The notes beneath the pieces are model-generated. The model ran no database searches and had not been told where the DNA came from. It saw nothing but the letters and a program-made list of their open reading frames with translations. Of a stretch of DNA of 64,000 nucleotides, positions 48,610-61,072 are shown in pieces. The translations under genes and the position numbers were made by a program. Source of the DNA: Mastigias papua (taxonomy: Eukaryota; Cnidaria; Scyphozoa; Rhizostomeae; Mastigiidae); NCBI GenBank assembly GCA_964019165.1, contig OZ025272.1:14569593-14633592 (forward strand), read 5' to 3'. The first letter of the stretch is position 1. Every line of letters begins with the position of its first letter.

Positions 48610-49006
48610 ACTTGTCTCAATTGTTTAACCTGTCAATAACAACTATACGATAGACTGCTTCTTCGACCATGAGACACAAGTGCCTCGTTGTGGTTGTGAA
48701 TGTTAGCTTTGGAGACAGCGCACTGCAGGAGTTGGAGACCAATGATAGACAATGGATAGGGATCAGTGGCGGGACTCAAGTGGACTCATTGTTATCAGGC
48801 ACGAAGCTGCACTGGGGGCATTGCCTGAGCAGCTATTCGATGTTGCTCCACATTTCCCCCTACACTGGTTAAACTGCAATTGTTTTTGTCAAAAAACGTG
48901 GAAAATAGACAGTTCGATGTAAAATAATCAAGATATCGACGTATCTTACTGGCATATAAGTGATTTCATCAGTTCTTACCTCCGCTTATCTCTTTAGAAA
49001 TGGGTG
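48610..49006. other. upstream region of the aminotransferase gene
   Basis: No exon or repeat recognised in about 400 bp; presumably contains the promoter. Confidence 0.4.
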
Positions 49007-49008
49007 TA

Positions 49009-49254
49009 CCGTAAATCCTCGAATTAGCCCCCCCCCTCAAATAAGCCCCCACCATAGGTGATGATGAAGACTGTAATAAAGACTAATGCTTAAATATAGA
49101 CTGTTCTTGTAGTAGTATGGAGAAAAGGAGCTTTGGCAATGAGCTTTTTATACGACATGTAAAATAATTTTATAAACCCCCCCTCGAATAAGCCCACACC
49201 CAAAAAGCAGCAAAAATAAATAAGCCCCCAGGGGGCTAATTCGAGGATTCACGG
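49009..49254. mobile_element. MITE, 246 bp, mariner/pogo-type with TA flanks
   Basis: Terminal inverted repeats of about 25 bp (CCGTAAATCCTCGAATTAGC and CTAATTCGAGGATTCACGG) with one mismatch, flanked by TA on both sides. The interior repeats AATAAGCCCCCA-type words on both strands. No ORF. Confidence 0.9.
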
Positions 49255-49256
49255 TA

Positions 49257-51287
49257 TCTGTAAATTGAGAAAAGGCGTTTTACTAGAATCTACAGAGTGT
49301 GATTCAACAAAATTTTCTGGCGCTTTGCCCACCTCACAAACCCCTATCTTCCCTATTTGCTTCTGCCCGTCCGTACGGCATTTCTGCTCTTCTGTAAGGG
49401 GTCAGTCGTTTATAACTGTGGGTAGTGGGGTGAGTTCTTTGGATAAGGCATAGAAAAGTTTTCATGAAAAAGTTGATTAATGCTTGAAACTTCATTTGCA
49501 CAAACAGCTCTGATGAATGCTAATAGGAGCACTACAGTAACACAGTGCACCACAGAAAACCTAAATCAGAAAAAATTGCTATTGGAGAATCTGCGACAGT
49601 CAGATACATATAAATACAGTAATCAATAGGCTTCTGCAAATAATTGAGTTGGTTTTCATTAGATTTTGTCCTTAAAGGATTTCATATTTCTCAAGAATTC
49701 TCCACAGTTTCACACCACTTCTCCACAATTCTCCAATTGTCCTGGGAAAAGTTTTCATACCCTCCCCAATGCTAGCCCACCTCGGTACCCAGAGTAATAA
49801 ATGACTGACCCCTGCGAATCGAAAAGAAAGCTAATAAATTTCAATAGATACATTGACTACTTAATCAAAAAAATCTAATCGAATTTATCTTAAAGTGAGC
49901 ATTTGTTTTCTTGTCAGCCAGCACACAACCTTTCCGCAACGACAACGTTATATAATAGTTGCTACCGACGACAGCCTGTTAATTTTCTTCATTTTAATTC
50001 ATTTCAATGATTTCTATAACCCTGAAACAGTCCATAAATCTGAAAAGAATGAGAGCTATACCACCAAAGAATTAAATATTCTTGAAACCCATTTAAATTA
50101 TTATTTTATTGATACTACAAGATTTACAAAAATACTACGAAATTCACGTACTTAAAGAGACATTAAAATCTTTATTACTGCATTTTATTACCTAAAGTTA
50201 TTTAAAGTGCATTAAAGCGTACATATATCTACATAGGAAGCAGTAGCTGATTTATGGGGGTGTGGGCGGGGAAAGTGCCCCCTGAAATCGAGCAGTAGGC
50301 ATATTGGTAAAGAGTGAGACGATTCTAGGAACTGGAACATGGAAATTGGCAAACCTATTTTATACTTTCGGCAAACATACCACTTATTTACCCAACCTAG
50401 GATCTACAAACCTCAGGTACTGATGAAGTATATTATCACTTCTCTTTCTCCGGAAGACATTTCCAGGTTAATTGTTTACCGAAATCAGAATTCATGTGGA
50501 CTTGCAGGGTACGGTAGGCATGTTGTCAATTGCTCATAGCAACCCTATCATCTTTGCAAGATCATTACCTTTAAATTACTTCGTAATATTTTGTACAAAG
50601 TCCAATACGAAGCTGTTGCTAAGGACATGTGACTTCGATAAGTTTAGCATATCAAGTATATTAGGAGTAATTTTCGGCAGATATTCTTCAAAAATCAAAA
50701 CAAGTGAACTTGACAATACCTAAACCCTGTGTTACCCAACAGCAGTTTGTGACAAGAAATGTTGTTCAATTACCAAAGATGCGATTCTGCTTAAAGTACT
50801 CTCGCAAAGAAACTGATAATACACATGTGTTTCGCACCTAGGCTAAACCCCTCCCTTCACACCAACAGTAAAATCCTATTGAAGTCTCGGTCACACCCCC
50901 CTTCATGCTAATACTAAAATCCTATTGAATCCTAAATCGTACAAATACTATTTGTTGTTATCAGACATAAACTGCACAAAAGCAAAGCTGGCAACAATCG
51001 ATGCAATTAACTTATATCTACTTTGAACTGAGAGGATAAGTGTCGCTGCAAAAGTGCTCTACGATCTATCGAATAAGTTGCGAATGCTAAACTACCAAAA
51101 TTGCTCATAGAAGGGCCTTAAATCAAAGAGCATTCTCTACACTCTTTCATGCACCTAAAGACACGTTAGTTTAGCGAACGTACGTTTCGTTAAAATGTGG
51201 CATTTACACGTAAGAACTTTTCTATTTGCTATAACGGCTAGAATTTCAGCATAGGAAGCGAATATCATACTGAGTTGCAATCCGTTG
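49257..51287. other. intergenic, no supported gene
   Basis: Lies between the aminotransferase promoter side and the 3' end of the PDCD6 gene. No exon-like frame recognised. Confidence 0.45.
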
Positions 51288-54200
51288 TCAGTGGCGAAGG
51301 CTGAAAACCAGAGTGAGAAATTGCTCATAGTCTAGATCAACCCATCCGTTCATATTTCTGTCGTGACGTTGAAAACCATCAGTCAACATCTGAAAAACAT
51401 ACTGCTTATAAGATACAAAGGACAACTAACAAATGGCAAAAGAGAGATATGAATGATAAGGATTTTTTGGTTAGATACATATTATCTCCAATGAAGTCCA
51501 AATCTATTTGAAGAAGATAGAAAGAAATGCAACACAAGAAAGGACTTTACGTATTGGGAGGAAGGTAAATAGAAGCAATGTCATGTCTTGATTTGATCAT
51601 ACGTCAATATTCAGAACTAATGAATAGATGAGTCGAAAAACGATATTTTAATTTGCAGTGCTTAGTTGTCCCAATACTACAGCCAAAGAGCGCTCACAAG
51701 AAAATGTTAAAACAGATAAGAGTGTAACTATTACGTAAAGAAATTCTATGTCACTATCAGTTACCTAACAAGGTAAACACAAAATGGGGTAGCACGTGAT
51801 GGGAAGAATGTAAGCGACAACAGACATAATTAATTGAGGTTGACTAATCATGCTTCATTACAATATAGTTTAAACACTTTGGTATGTTATCCCGACTGAT
51901 AGGTGAAGCTACTGCTGTCTGTCAAGGCTTCATTATAGTATGAGAAAAGCCTGTAGGTTACACACTATAGCGTTTCTCTGGCTGGACTAACTGCAAGCTA
52001 TCGTATCTCCATTCGTTTCTCCATTTCTGTGCTTATAGAGAAAAACAGATCATAGTCAACATCGCAGTGTGATTACTTGGGGGATTCATACTGGACTAAC
52101 TCTTACTACACCATTAAACTGACTTGTCTTTGGCAACTTATTTACACAGTTCTGACAACAAATGGTCGTGGACACCCTTGCATTCTCTCCTTCAATGCCA
52201 GCTGGTTCCACAATATCAAGTATTTGCATCTCAGGATAAACGTTATCTCTTATGTGGGTAACAATACAATGACATACCTAAACTGTTTTACTCGTGGAAT
52301 TTCACTCAAATTTTCCCACATCTCACTCAAAAAACTTAAAATCATAATAAAAATATACTGAGTACATAAAACTGAGCTTCATCGGAGGAGAATTGCTTTA
52401 AGAAAGGTCATGGAAGAGGGTAAATCAACTGAGAACTGAAATCACAGTGTCTTTTGAAAATAAATGTATGCAGAGCCATAGAGCAACTGAATCAACTGCA
52501 ATAAAATCTTTGCGAAACACTCTTCACCAACAATCAAGCGTATAACAAGCGTCTTGATTAAGATTATTCAATATCGGCAGCATTCTCCCGTGCCCCCATT
52601 TGGTCCGGACACCAGGAATCTACCCCGGTAACCCCACTCCTCTCGACGGTTCAGTTAGTCTATTACCAGATACTTCTTCCAGAATGTTTCCAAAGATAGG
52701 CAATAATATACTACTCAAAATCCTTACTGGTTTTGATACAATCATTTTCCCGAAGCATTCATACGCTATAAAGCTATAATGTAGACAGAACTAGGATGAA
52801 AGCGCCAATAACAAGTTCAGTACTAATTCTTCGTTTTTAACCTAGCAAGCTTCGTCTAATCTTAAGTAATAATTTTGTGTACTTAAAGAGGTGTTTTACA
52901 CTTCAAGCCAATCATTCTAAAAGGAGTTGTTAAGAACTAGTACATACATTGGAACATATACAATATAAAACAATAAAGGATACAAAATATATTAAAGAAA
53001 GAAAGCCTTACTCTCAGAACCGTGCATAGCTGGATAAAATCATCGAATCGGACTTCGCCAGTTCCAGTGCGATCAAATCTTCTCATCAAAATTTGAATGA
53101 TATGGTCTGAAACATTGTACCCTGGAAGCAGACAGGCGAACTTTTATTTTTATGCAATCAAGGACTATTTTCGGAATATTTAGCGTGTTTTTTAAATCAG
53201 TTTTCCAGATTTAATACGTATATATATATAATTCATTCAAACAACGATATCCCTTCAGTAAAATACAACGTAAAAATCTAAAACTAAGAATATAAAATAT
53301 TAATTAATTAATCTGATCTTCCAGGGAGTCGTTCTTGAGGGGGCTTGAATTAATTATCAAGGCTCATCAAATGCCTTTTCAGATGAATTTTAAATAGGTG
53401 CAGGGATGACAGTTCTCTGATATTAACTGGAATATCGTTCCAAACCTTAATGCCCGAGTAATGAAACCCTTTTTTAGTGAATTCAAGGTTTAGATTGGGA
53501 ATATGGAGATCCCTATAATTCCTCGTATTATAATGTGATATAGAGCATCTCTGTTGGAACATATTCCACAGGCTTTCAGGGCATTGTTTGTTTACAATCT
53601 TATATACCATAACACAGCGATCAAAGCGAATAAGATTCTTAACGCTTAACCATTTTTTAGGCCACGGGTCCTTAAATCTTGCGCGCTCCATAATTGATAA
53701 GGCTCTGTTTTGGAGACGTTGAAGTGCTTGGAGTTCAGATGAAGAGATGCTACCCCATACTACGTTTCCGTAGCGTAGGTGACTCTCAAAGAGAGCGTGA
53801 TATACATCACATAATTTTGATTGTGGAAGAACATCTTTAAGTTTTTTTAAAGATGATAAACCACCTGCTAACTTTCCTGTCAGTGATTTATATTGATCCT
53901 TCCATTTCAGCCCTTCATCGATAATGACACCTAGAGACTTGGTTTTTTCCACACGTTTTATTTCGGAATCGTTGAGTTCGAGTGGAGGGAGGTCGTCAAT
54001 TTCATTTATTCTTCGTTGATGACCAATAACCATAAATTCAGTTTTTTTCGGGTTTGCACTTAGTTTATTTACCCTCAACCAGTCACTGATATTTAACAGC
54101 TCTTTCTTTGTCATGCGTACGAGCTCTTCTATGTCATTAGATGCAATTGTTGTGTGTGTATCATCAGCATACATGTTTGCTTTTGAGAACTCCAAGCAAC

Positions 54201-57200
54201 CCTCAAAGTCATTGAGGTACACAATGAAAAGAAGGGGACCTAAGCATGACCCCTGAGGAATACCACACAGAACTTCCTCGGTCTTTGACCTTTGACCATT
54301 TACGGAACAAAACTGCTGTCGTCCAGTTAAGTATGACTTGAACCATTCTCTTTCTTTTCCTTTGATACCATATTTGAACAATTTATCTATCAATATTTTG
54401 TGATCAACCGTATCAAAGGCTTTTTTCAGGTCCAGAAATACTGTCATATTCAGCTTCCGACTATCCGCATTTTCAAGCCAGTGCTCAGTACTATTTATCA
54501 AAGACATGATCGTGGAATAGAGTTTCCGAAATGCATATTGGTTATTAGTTAAGATGCCATTTGCCTTGAGAAACTCATGTAACTGATCGTGCACAATTTT
54601 TTCCAATACTCTTGAGAAAATTGAAAGCACTGAGATAGGTCTGTAGTTATTGCTATCGCATCTTATCCCAGACTTGAATATTGCGGCGACTCTAGCTATT
54701 TTCCAAAGATCGTATAATTTCGCCAACAATCCTATATAATTTTGTCTCCGAGTAGCACACACAGGCAACAATTTCTTAAAAACAAGGGTCTTTGTGTTTG
54801 GGGCGCAGGAGTTGCCCGTGTGCACCAGGCTTAGGTCGACGGTCACAAGTTGAGTTGTTCGTATTTAGTTTATTTATATAACACCTATTTGGAGATAGTA
54901 AGACGTATGGTGGGGTGGCTTTTCCAGAATGGGCTGTTCTAATCATTCCGTTCATTCTGTTCCTTTAAGGGAACTGTTCTATGGCTATCTTACAATATTG
55001 ATGCATCTTTGCATCTATAGTTTTAGGTAGGAGATTTTTTGAAACAAGAGTTATAGTCTCTCCAGGGAAAAGTAACTCTACAGATCTGTGACAGGCACTA
55101 AGCCTATAGCACAATATATAGTATTAGTACTAGTATATGATCTGAGTGGCGAAGTAAGCTGCATCATAAACGAGTAGTCACAGACTACGAATAAATTCTC
55201 TTTATCCTTGTTATAAGTAAAATAGCAATACAAAAGTGAACAAATGAATTAAACAAAGTGCAACAGCAAGGAAAATGCCTATTACGTGTGTTCAATGAAC
55301 ACTCTATAAGCTTCAATCAGTGAAATAAGGGCCCTTCTCAATGAAAAGCCAATTATCACTCGCAAGGTTGACAGCAGTATTGAACCTAGATGTTGTTTCT
55401 GATCAGACAAATGGTATTGTAGAACATTCAAAGAATACTTGAGGCTTCATAGTCCGATTGTAATTGAAGAAAAATATGAACTCGTGACGTGAACATACGA
55501 ACGTGAACTTCTCATATATCAAGAATAGCCATCATTTTTTCTTGCCCAGATAAAGCTTAAGTCATAGCAGTCAGTGAGAATTGTTACAGTTAATTATAAG
55601 TAAAAAAGTAGATAGCCACATAAACAAGCAAAAACTTGCAGGAGTGGATGAATCATTGACAAAATAAAACAACTAACAGGAGCTGCTTTGCTAGGCAAAA
55701 GTTACAAAGTACAACAAGATCAGAAGCACAAGCTACCACATATCAATGAAAATGGTATGAGGATATCTATAATGAATCTGAAATAGATATACACTACATT
55801 CTATGATGAAAATATAAAGAATGTCTATGGCAAAGTAGTGGACCTGTGTGGCTAGTGCATATTTTAATAATAAAATAGAAGAAATTGTAACTATACATAC
55901 CAAAACTTCTGATGGCTAAGAAAAAGAATGAAAAGCACATCTGAATCAAATCAAAAGTCTCATCTGTACATTAAAATGATTCACCAGTTATCTTGCAGAC
56001 AACTTTTTGCAGACAAAATGATTGTGAAAGTACAAAAATAAATACTCATGTTATTCCTGTGAATAGCCTAATGTGTCTGATAGCATACTGATCTGTATAC
56101 TATTTCCACATTTCCACTGTTTCATGCAATGGAGAAATTACATGACATGCCTCAAATCAACACCTGTACCAGAAATACAAAACTACACTAAACATACCCA
56201 AAAGCACAGGTGCTGTGCGAATAAGCACAAAAGCTGTTAAATTGCCCCCACAAAAGACATCACCAACATTGTGAAAGTTCTATAGCTGCTAATGATCTTG
56301 GCAAAAATTACTAATTTAAGTGACATTCTACAACAGGACCTGCAGCATTAGCAAATAGAAGGTACTGAATTACCAATAGTTAGTTCTTTTCGATCAATTG
56401 CACCACTGTTATCAAGATCATAGCGTCGAAATGTATTGCTCCAATTAGATACAAATTCCCAAAGTGAAAAAAATTCATTGAAGTCTATTGTTCCATTTCT
56501 GTCCCTATCAAACATACCTGAAAGGGAATAAACACCAAAGTAACCAAATGAACTATCTTAATAATGGAATGCAAAAGTACACAGCAGTTATCAAACACAG
56601 ATCCCTTTGAAACTCTTTATAAGTGACAATTTACTGCTTATTTATTCTGAAACCTTTGTTTACTCTGATTCTTCATCCCACAATAACATAATGTGCTGAT
56701 GCACCCACTCTAAAAGTTTCCATACAATCTAAAGATCAAATAGACAATGTTCAAGACATCAACAATGGATAATCTTGGGTCATCCATAAGCACTTCTGAG
56801 TTTCACCATCTAGATTCACTTACTGCAAAGAAAATCATCAAAAAACTTTGAGTCACAGGCTATTCAGAATGAAAGATCGGAAGCACCTGAAATGAGACTG
56901 CTTTGCTGGAGGAATAGGCCCTGACAAGGCTAACACTAACTCTGAAACAAGAGGCAAAAAACAGCTAGTAATACCCACCAATCATCAATCTGACAGTTTC
57001 TGGGTTAAATTCTGTCCATGAACCTTGTAAAGCAAATACAACACGAATTAAAGACAACCCTCATCAGAATGAATGTAAGTGTATGAAAAAGTGATTTCCA
57101 AATAGAAGTAACAGGTGTAAATTCTGCAAAATGATAAATTTGCTTCAATCCTTCAAAGGAATGAAATCCAATTAATAGATTAAACCATACACAAGAGAAG

Positions 57201-58492
57201 TGCAAACACTGACTTAATCTAATGTTGTACATTGACAAAGCAAAATAACATAGCACTACTGCAATGCTTCAAATTCAAATGTTCAAAATAGGACTACCAA
57301 TGAGAAAACATTTCAAAAATTACATCTGTGCAAGTACTGCTGATGGAGCCACAGCATTTTTAAAGGAACTTCCACTAGTGGAGAAATACCTCAAAAGAGC
57401 CACAGGAACAAGGAAAAATATTCTCAGCACATCCTGTAGACACATTGATAGCAAGCAGGTAACACTCATTTGTCACTCAAATTTATAAAAGCACACTTTT
57501 CATGATGTTAGAACAAAACCAAACTGTACTGCTCTCTCCCCAAAAGCATTCTTTTGAGTAGGACTAAATAACTGGGGGAAATTATTTGACTTTTCTGGTC
57601 ACTATTGGGGAAAGTACTGGGCCTACTGGGATCTTTCTACAGTAGTTAATACGTTAAAAAAATTCCCTGGGCTGAGCATAGGGTCAAGTGCATTGAAAAT
57701 TGGATGTATGTAAAAGTCACAAACCATTTCGTAAAGCTACTTGTAGTTCATTTGCATTAATGCCTCCATCACGATTCTTATCAATTCTAAAAAGAAAAAT
57801 AGAGCCACTTAAAATATATAGGGATAACAACTGGTACTCAGGGATATGATCTATGCAAAGAGGTGATGCTCCATGGTTCTAAAGCAATTATGTCTGAGCA
57901 TAAATCAAGGAAGAACAGCAATTTCTTCTCGCTCTTCCTTTCAATGTATTTCTGGCACATTTGCGTGTGAAAATTTCTACGACTAAAAAAATTGTGATGG
58001 TTGGAGCTATGGTAGATCTTGACGTATATGGGTTAGTTCAAAAGCAGTAAGACTGCCATCCATGAATCATGAGTCACCTTTTTCAACATAGAACAGAGTT
58101 CTAAAAATCCCCTGTAGGCCAGCTTTAGTAATAAACAACAGAAAAAATATTCAATCCATCGTCCAGAAGGAATGCATTACGGGAGACCAATCCCCTTAAC
58201 ATTATTGCAACCGCCAGCAAAAGGGACAAAGGGCAAAACATAGAGAAAAAGAAATGCTTTCAAAGTAAATCCTACTATGTACATTGGTTAATAATCAGTT
58301 AAAAGGGTGCAAACCAGTTATGCTGCAACTTACTACCACTCCCTAATGCTGATCTGTATTATACAGCAAAATATGAACATCAATTCAATAAAACCCATGG
58401 ACAGAGCGAAAAAAATATAAAAGGTACCGTTGAAACATATTCCAGAGGTAGTTTCTATCAACTTGTTGATATTGGCCAAAATTGCCTGCCAT
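51288..58492 (-). CDS. PDCD6: PDCD6/ALG-2-type penta-EF-hand calcium-binding protein, six exons
   Basis: Exons (transcript order): 58492-58428, 57786-57725, 57023-56979, 56517-56374, 53121-53012, 51389-51288. Phases agree throughout; the product is 175 residues. EF loops seen: DKNRDGGINANE, DRDRNGTIDFNE, DLDNSGAIDRKE, then DRTGTGEVRFDD and the dimerising fifth hand (DRNMNGWVDLDY). The end YEQFLTLVFS matches ALG-2 YEQYLSMVFS. ALG-2 is a Ca2+-dependent adaptor that binds ALIX, Sec31 and ESCRT partners. The N-terminus is short (MAGNFGQYQQ) and lacks the long Gly/Pro tract of human PDCD6. As spliced here, KELTI-GYNVSD lacks five residues relative to human NELKQALSGFGYRLSD, so a microexon or other splice site may have been missed. 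Intron 4 holds a LINE. Confidence 0.92.
53231..54846 (-). mobile_element. 5'-truncated non-LTR retrotransposon (CR1/L2-Jockey group) in a PDCD6 intron
   Basis: The element is in the same orientation as the host gene. Its 3' end runs through ATTAATTAATTAATATT to a short TATATATATA near 53220-53230. The upstream limit is uncertain: RT homology begins near 54700, and the preceding 140 bp (CTTGTTTTTAAGAAATTGTT ...) may be other sequence. No endonuclease domain remains. Confidence 0.85.
53350..54846 (-). CDS. reverse transcriptase ORF of the LINE
   Basis: A 498-residue frame without stop or frameshift. RT motifs in order: NNYRPISVLSIFSRVLEKIV (fingers), FLDLKKAFDTVDH (motif A), GIPQGSCLGPLLFIVYLNDF (B), ANMYADDTHT (C, catalytic YADD), KTEFMVIG (D), KSLGVIID (E), then a thumb/C-terminal region ending FKIHLKRHLMSLDN. 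The intact frame suggests a young insertion. Residues 1-45 do not look like LINE protein. The group (CR1, L2 or Jockey) needs a tree. Confidence 0.9.
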   Translation of the reverse strand: MTVDLSLVHTGNSCAPNTKTLVFKKLLPVCATRRQNYIGLLAKLYDLWKIARVAAIFKSGIRCDSNNYRPISVLSIFSRVLEKIVHDQLHEFLKANGILTNNQYAFRKLYSTIMSLINSTEHWLENADSRKLNMTVFLDLKKAFDTVDHKILIDKLFKYGIKGKEREWFKSYLTGRQQFCSVNGQRSKTEEVLCGIPQGSCLGPLLFIVYLNDFEGCLEFSKANMYADDTHTTIASNDIEELVRMTKKELLNISDWLRVNKLSANPKKTEFMVIGHQRRINEIDDLPPLELNDSEIKRVEKTKSLGVIIDEGLKWKDQYKSLTGKLAGGLSSLKKLKDVLPQSKLCDVYHALFESHLRYGNVVWGSISSSELQALQRLQNRALSIMERARFKDPWPKKWLSVKNLIRFDRCVMVYKIVNKQCPESLWNMFQQRCSISHYNTRNYRDLHIPNLNLEFTKKGFHYSGIKVWNDIPVNIRELSSLHLFKIHLKRHLMSLDN

Positions 58493-58848
58493 TTTCTATT
58501 ATCTGTGTGCAACAATCATATGTATCACAGCCTCTTTTTGATTTTTCCATTGCGGAAAGGGAATTATGACATCACATAAGGAAATGTCCAAAGAAAACTC
58601 AGAATTTCTTAACTCCAGATTCCACGCAGATCGATATTACTGTCGAGTGATAAAATATGAAAATCTACAGCGCAACGGGCCTCTACTACTCAAGCAAATA
58701 AGCCCCACTTCCTAAGTCAAGTCCCCTAGAAGGGTGCCACGAGTCGTAGAGCATAAGCGATGAAAAGATGGATTTTCAACCAATGCTCTATGAATCAGAA
58801 TCATGGAATGAAGTAACATTACCTACGTTTTCTGTTAGAATTACCTAT
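58493..58848. other. PDCD6 upstream region
   Basis: No exon or repeat recognised; ends at a transposon terminus. Confidence 0.4.
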
Positions 58849-59368
58849 GGGGCCATTAACAAAGGACGTCCACGCATAAGGGGGAGGGGTGTTGAAACAG
58901 GACAAACTCGAAAATAGGGGGAGGGGTGTTTGTGCAATGTGGACGTTCAGGTGTTCAGAATGTTATAACATGACAGCACATCAGGAAAACTGGCCAAAAA
59001 AAGATCACAATGAAGACTGTCCTGTCAAAAATGATGAAGCAGAAAGTAACGATGATGAAGTAGGACCGAGTGACGTAGCGTCTATTTTGGACATTGCAAC
59101 TTTTATGAAGCAGCCATTCAGCTGATTTCCTAGATGAGAAGTGAATTATCACATAACTTGTTCGGTTCTTTGTGTGTCCTCTTGAACTAGAAGTGGCCGA
59201 TTAACAAAAATATTACATATTTTTACATATAGATGTGTAAATAGTTCTTAGTATAAATAGATGGAACCTCTGACGGGGGGGGGGGGGGGTCCCTGAATAC
59301 GAACAATGTCAGACTAAGTGGGGTCTAAAAATTCAAGTTTTTGCAGGACGTCCTTTGTGGATGGCCCC
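58849..59368. mobile_element. DNA transposon fragment, 520 bp, with GGGGCCAT termini
   Basis: Terminal inverted repeats: GGGGCCATTAACAAAGGACG at the left and CGTCCTTTGTGGATGGCCCC at the right. TAT lies on both sides, a possible 3 bp target duplication. Termini of this kind resemble ISL2EU/PIF-Harbinger-related elements; tentative. It holds a plus-strand frame 58889-59125 with CSECYNMTAH ... HNEDCP and an acidic tail, possibly a remnant of the element's zinc-finger protein. Confidence 0.7.
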
Positions 59369-60482
59369 TATGTTAATTTTTACAAGCACAACCCAGTGCA
59401 CATGAGCTTCCAGCACCACTAGATATACTTGCACATGTAAATAAAATTAAGCAATTTTCCCTTACAATACTGGCAATCTTGATTCATTATAAGTAAAGAG
59501 CATAAAACTCTATATGATAGAAAGTGCCATCCCTAAATGTCCATATATAGAAATATCTGAAGACATTGAATAATAAAATATATGATATTTACAACTGATG
59601 CCTGTGGACCACAATGAATATGAGAAACTTCAATGCATGAACTGTTTCGGAGACATCAATTCCATATTGCAGCCGGGCTGCCTCCAGGCATTTTCTTTGC
59701 AGGGTGTATGAACAACACTTTACCGAAAAATGGACGTGGTTCCCATGATGGAAGACTATCTGCTTAAGTTTTCAACTAATATGTGTTAAATTTGCCGGTA
59801 CCTAGTGTGAATATATGAATGAAGCAATGTAATGAGCTGTATGCTACGCCGTAGCTCCTACTTTCTCCTATGCTCCTAGGATACACAAATTTGCCGACAG
59901 AGATCGCAAATTTGATGATGTGGTAGCAGAAATCAGGGACGTCTACGCTGGGGGGGGCAGGGGGCAGCTGCCCCTCCTGCCCTTTCCAAGGACTTAATTA
60001 TTTTAGTGCAAAAGTGCGTATAATGTGCCCTCAATAGGAAACTTGCCCCCCTGCCCTCGGTGCGGGCAGGCGTGCCTGGCAGAAATGTTCTCTGGGGGAG
60101 TGCGACCACCGTGTATCCAACTGGCCTGATTGCAGATCATAAAGGTTTCCAGCTTTGAAATAATTAATATATGGGATTCATTGACAACTAATCTAGCTTA
60201 CAGATATATTGCGTAAACTAACGCATTTTACGGTTATTAATCTACGCAGAACTTTTCCACCAGCAAATCTGCATTCTGTACTTTAGGATTGGACCACAAT
60301 ATGAAGTTTTTCTGCGTTTCAGGGCAGATTTTAAGCTAGTACTGCAGAGGAAAGAAACTCTCATCATTTTCTGGATCTTCCAAAGCTATAAGATAATTTT
60401 AACTCATAGAAGTCTTTCATAGAAGTTAGAAAATAAAGCCTGTGATATGCAGACTATGGCTGTAAATACAAGCCGTATAATG
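59369..60482. other. no supported gene
   Basis: Contains a GC-rich repeat-like block near 59940-60070 (GGGGGGGGCAGGGGGCAGCT ... and a second CCCCTGCCC run), otherwise AT-rich. Confidence 0.4.
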
Positions 60483-60737
60483 CAGGGACGGGCAACCTCA
60501 TAGGAGCGTGAACCAGATCAGTCAAATCTATATGTCAAGTGGGCCAATGGTACACTAAGCTAAGCAATGCTTGTATTTGTCAGAACGTAATAAATTTCAA
60601 CTATTCTACAGGATAAAGAAGTTAATAAAAAAATAGAGATATCTTCTTGCGGGCCACAAAAATTCCTTTCGCAGGAGGGGTTTTTGCCTGTGGGGTTACC
60701 TGTGGGGCCTACTGAAAACGTAGGTTGCCCACCCCAG
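60483..60737. mobile_element. hAT-like MITE, 255 bp
   Basis: Termini CAGGGACGGGCAACCT and AGGTTGCCCACCCCAG are inverted repeats of the hAT type. The flanking octamers GTATAATG and ATCTAAAG agree at five positions, as expected for a decayed 8 bp duplication. No transposase. Confidence 0.65.
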
Positions 60738-61072
60738 ATCTAAAGACCACAGTCGCCAAATGTTCTAGAGCCCTGTCAGGTCTCTTTTCTCCCAACCTAA
60801 TTGACTAATCATCGTGCAAAATGGGCCTAGTCTTAGCATATGTGCTTAGAATCCTAATGATGATTGGTCAATTAGGATAGGAGAAAATAGAAGTGACACG
60901 GTTATCAAACATTAGGCGGCTATGCTAATCTAAAGCACCTCGTACTTTAAACACTACTTAATCATATTCTGGAAATATGATCGAAAGTATAGGGGAAATC
61001 CATGATAAGCCTGCAAAGCACTAATAGGAAACCAAAAATAAGTCTGTACTCGAATATGAGTAGCACTGCAAA
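60738..61072. other. 3' flank of the kinase gene
   Basis: No exon recognised; presumably 3' UTR and intergenic. Confidence 0.45.
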
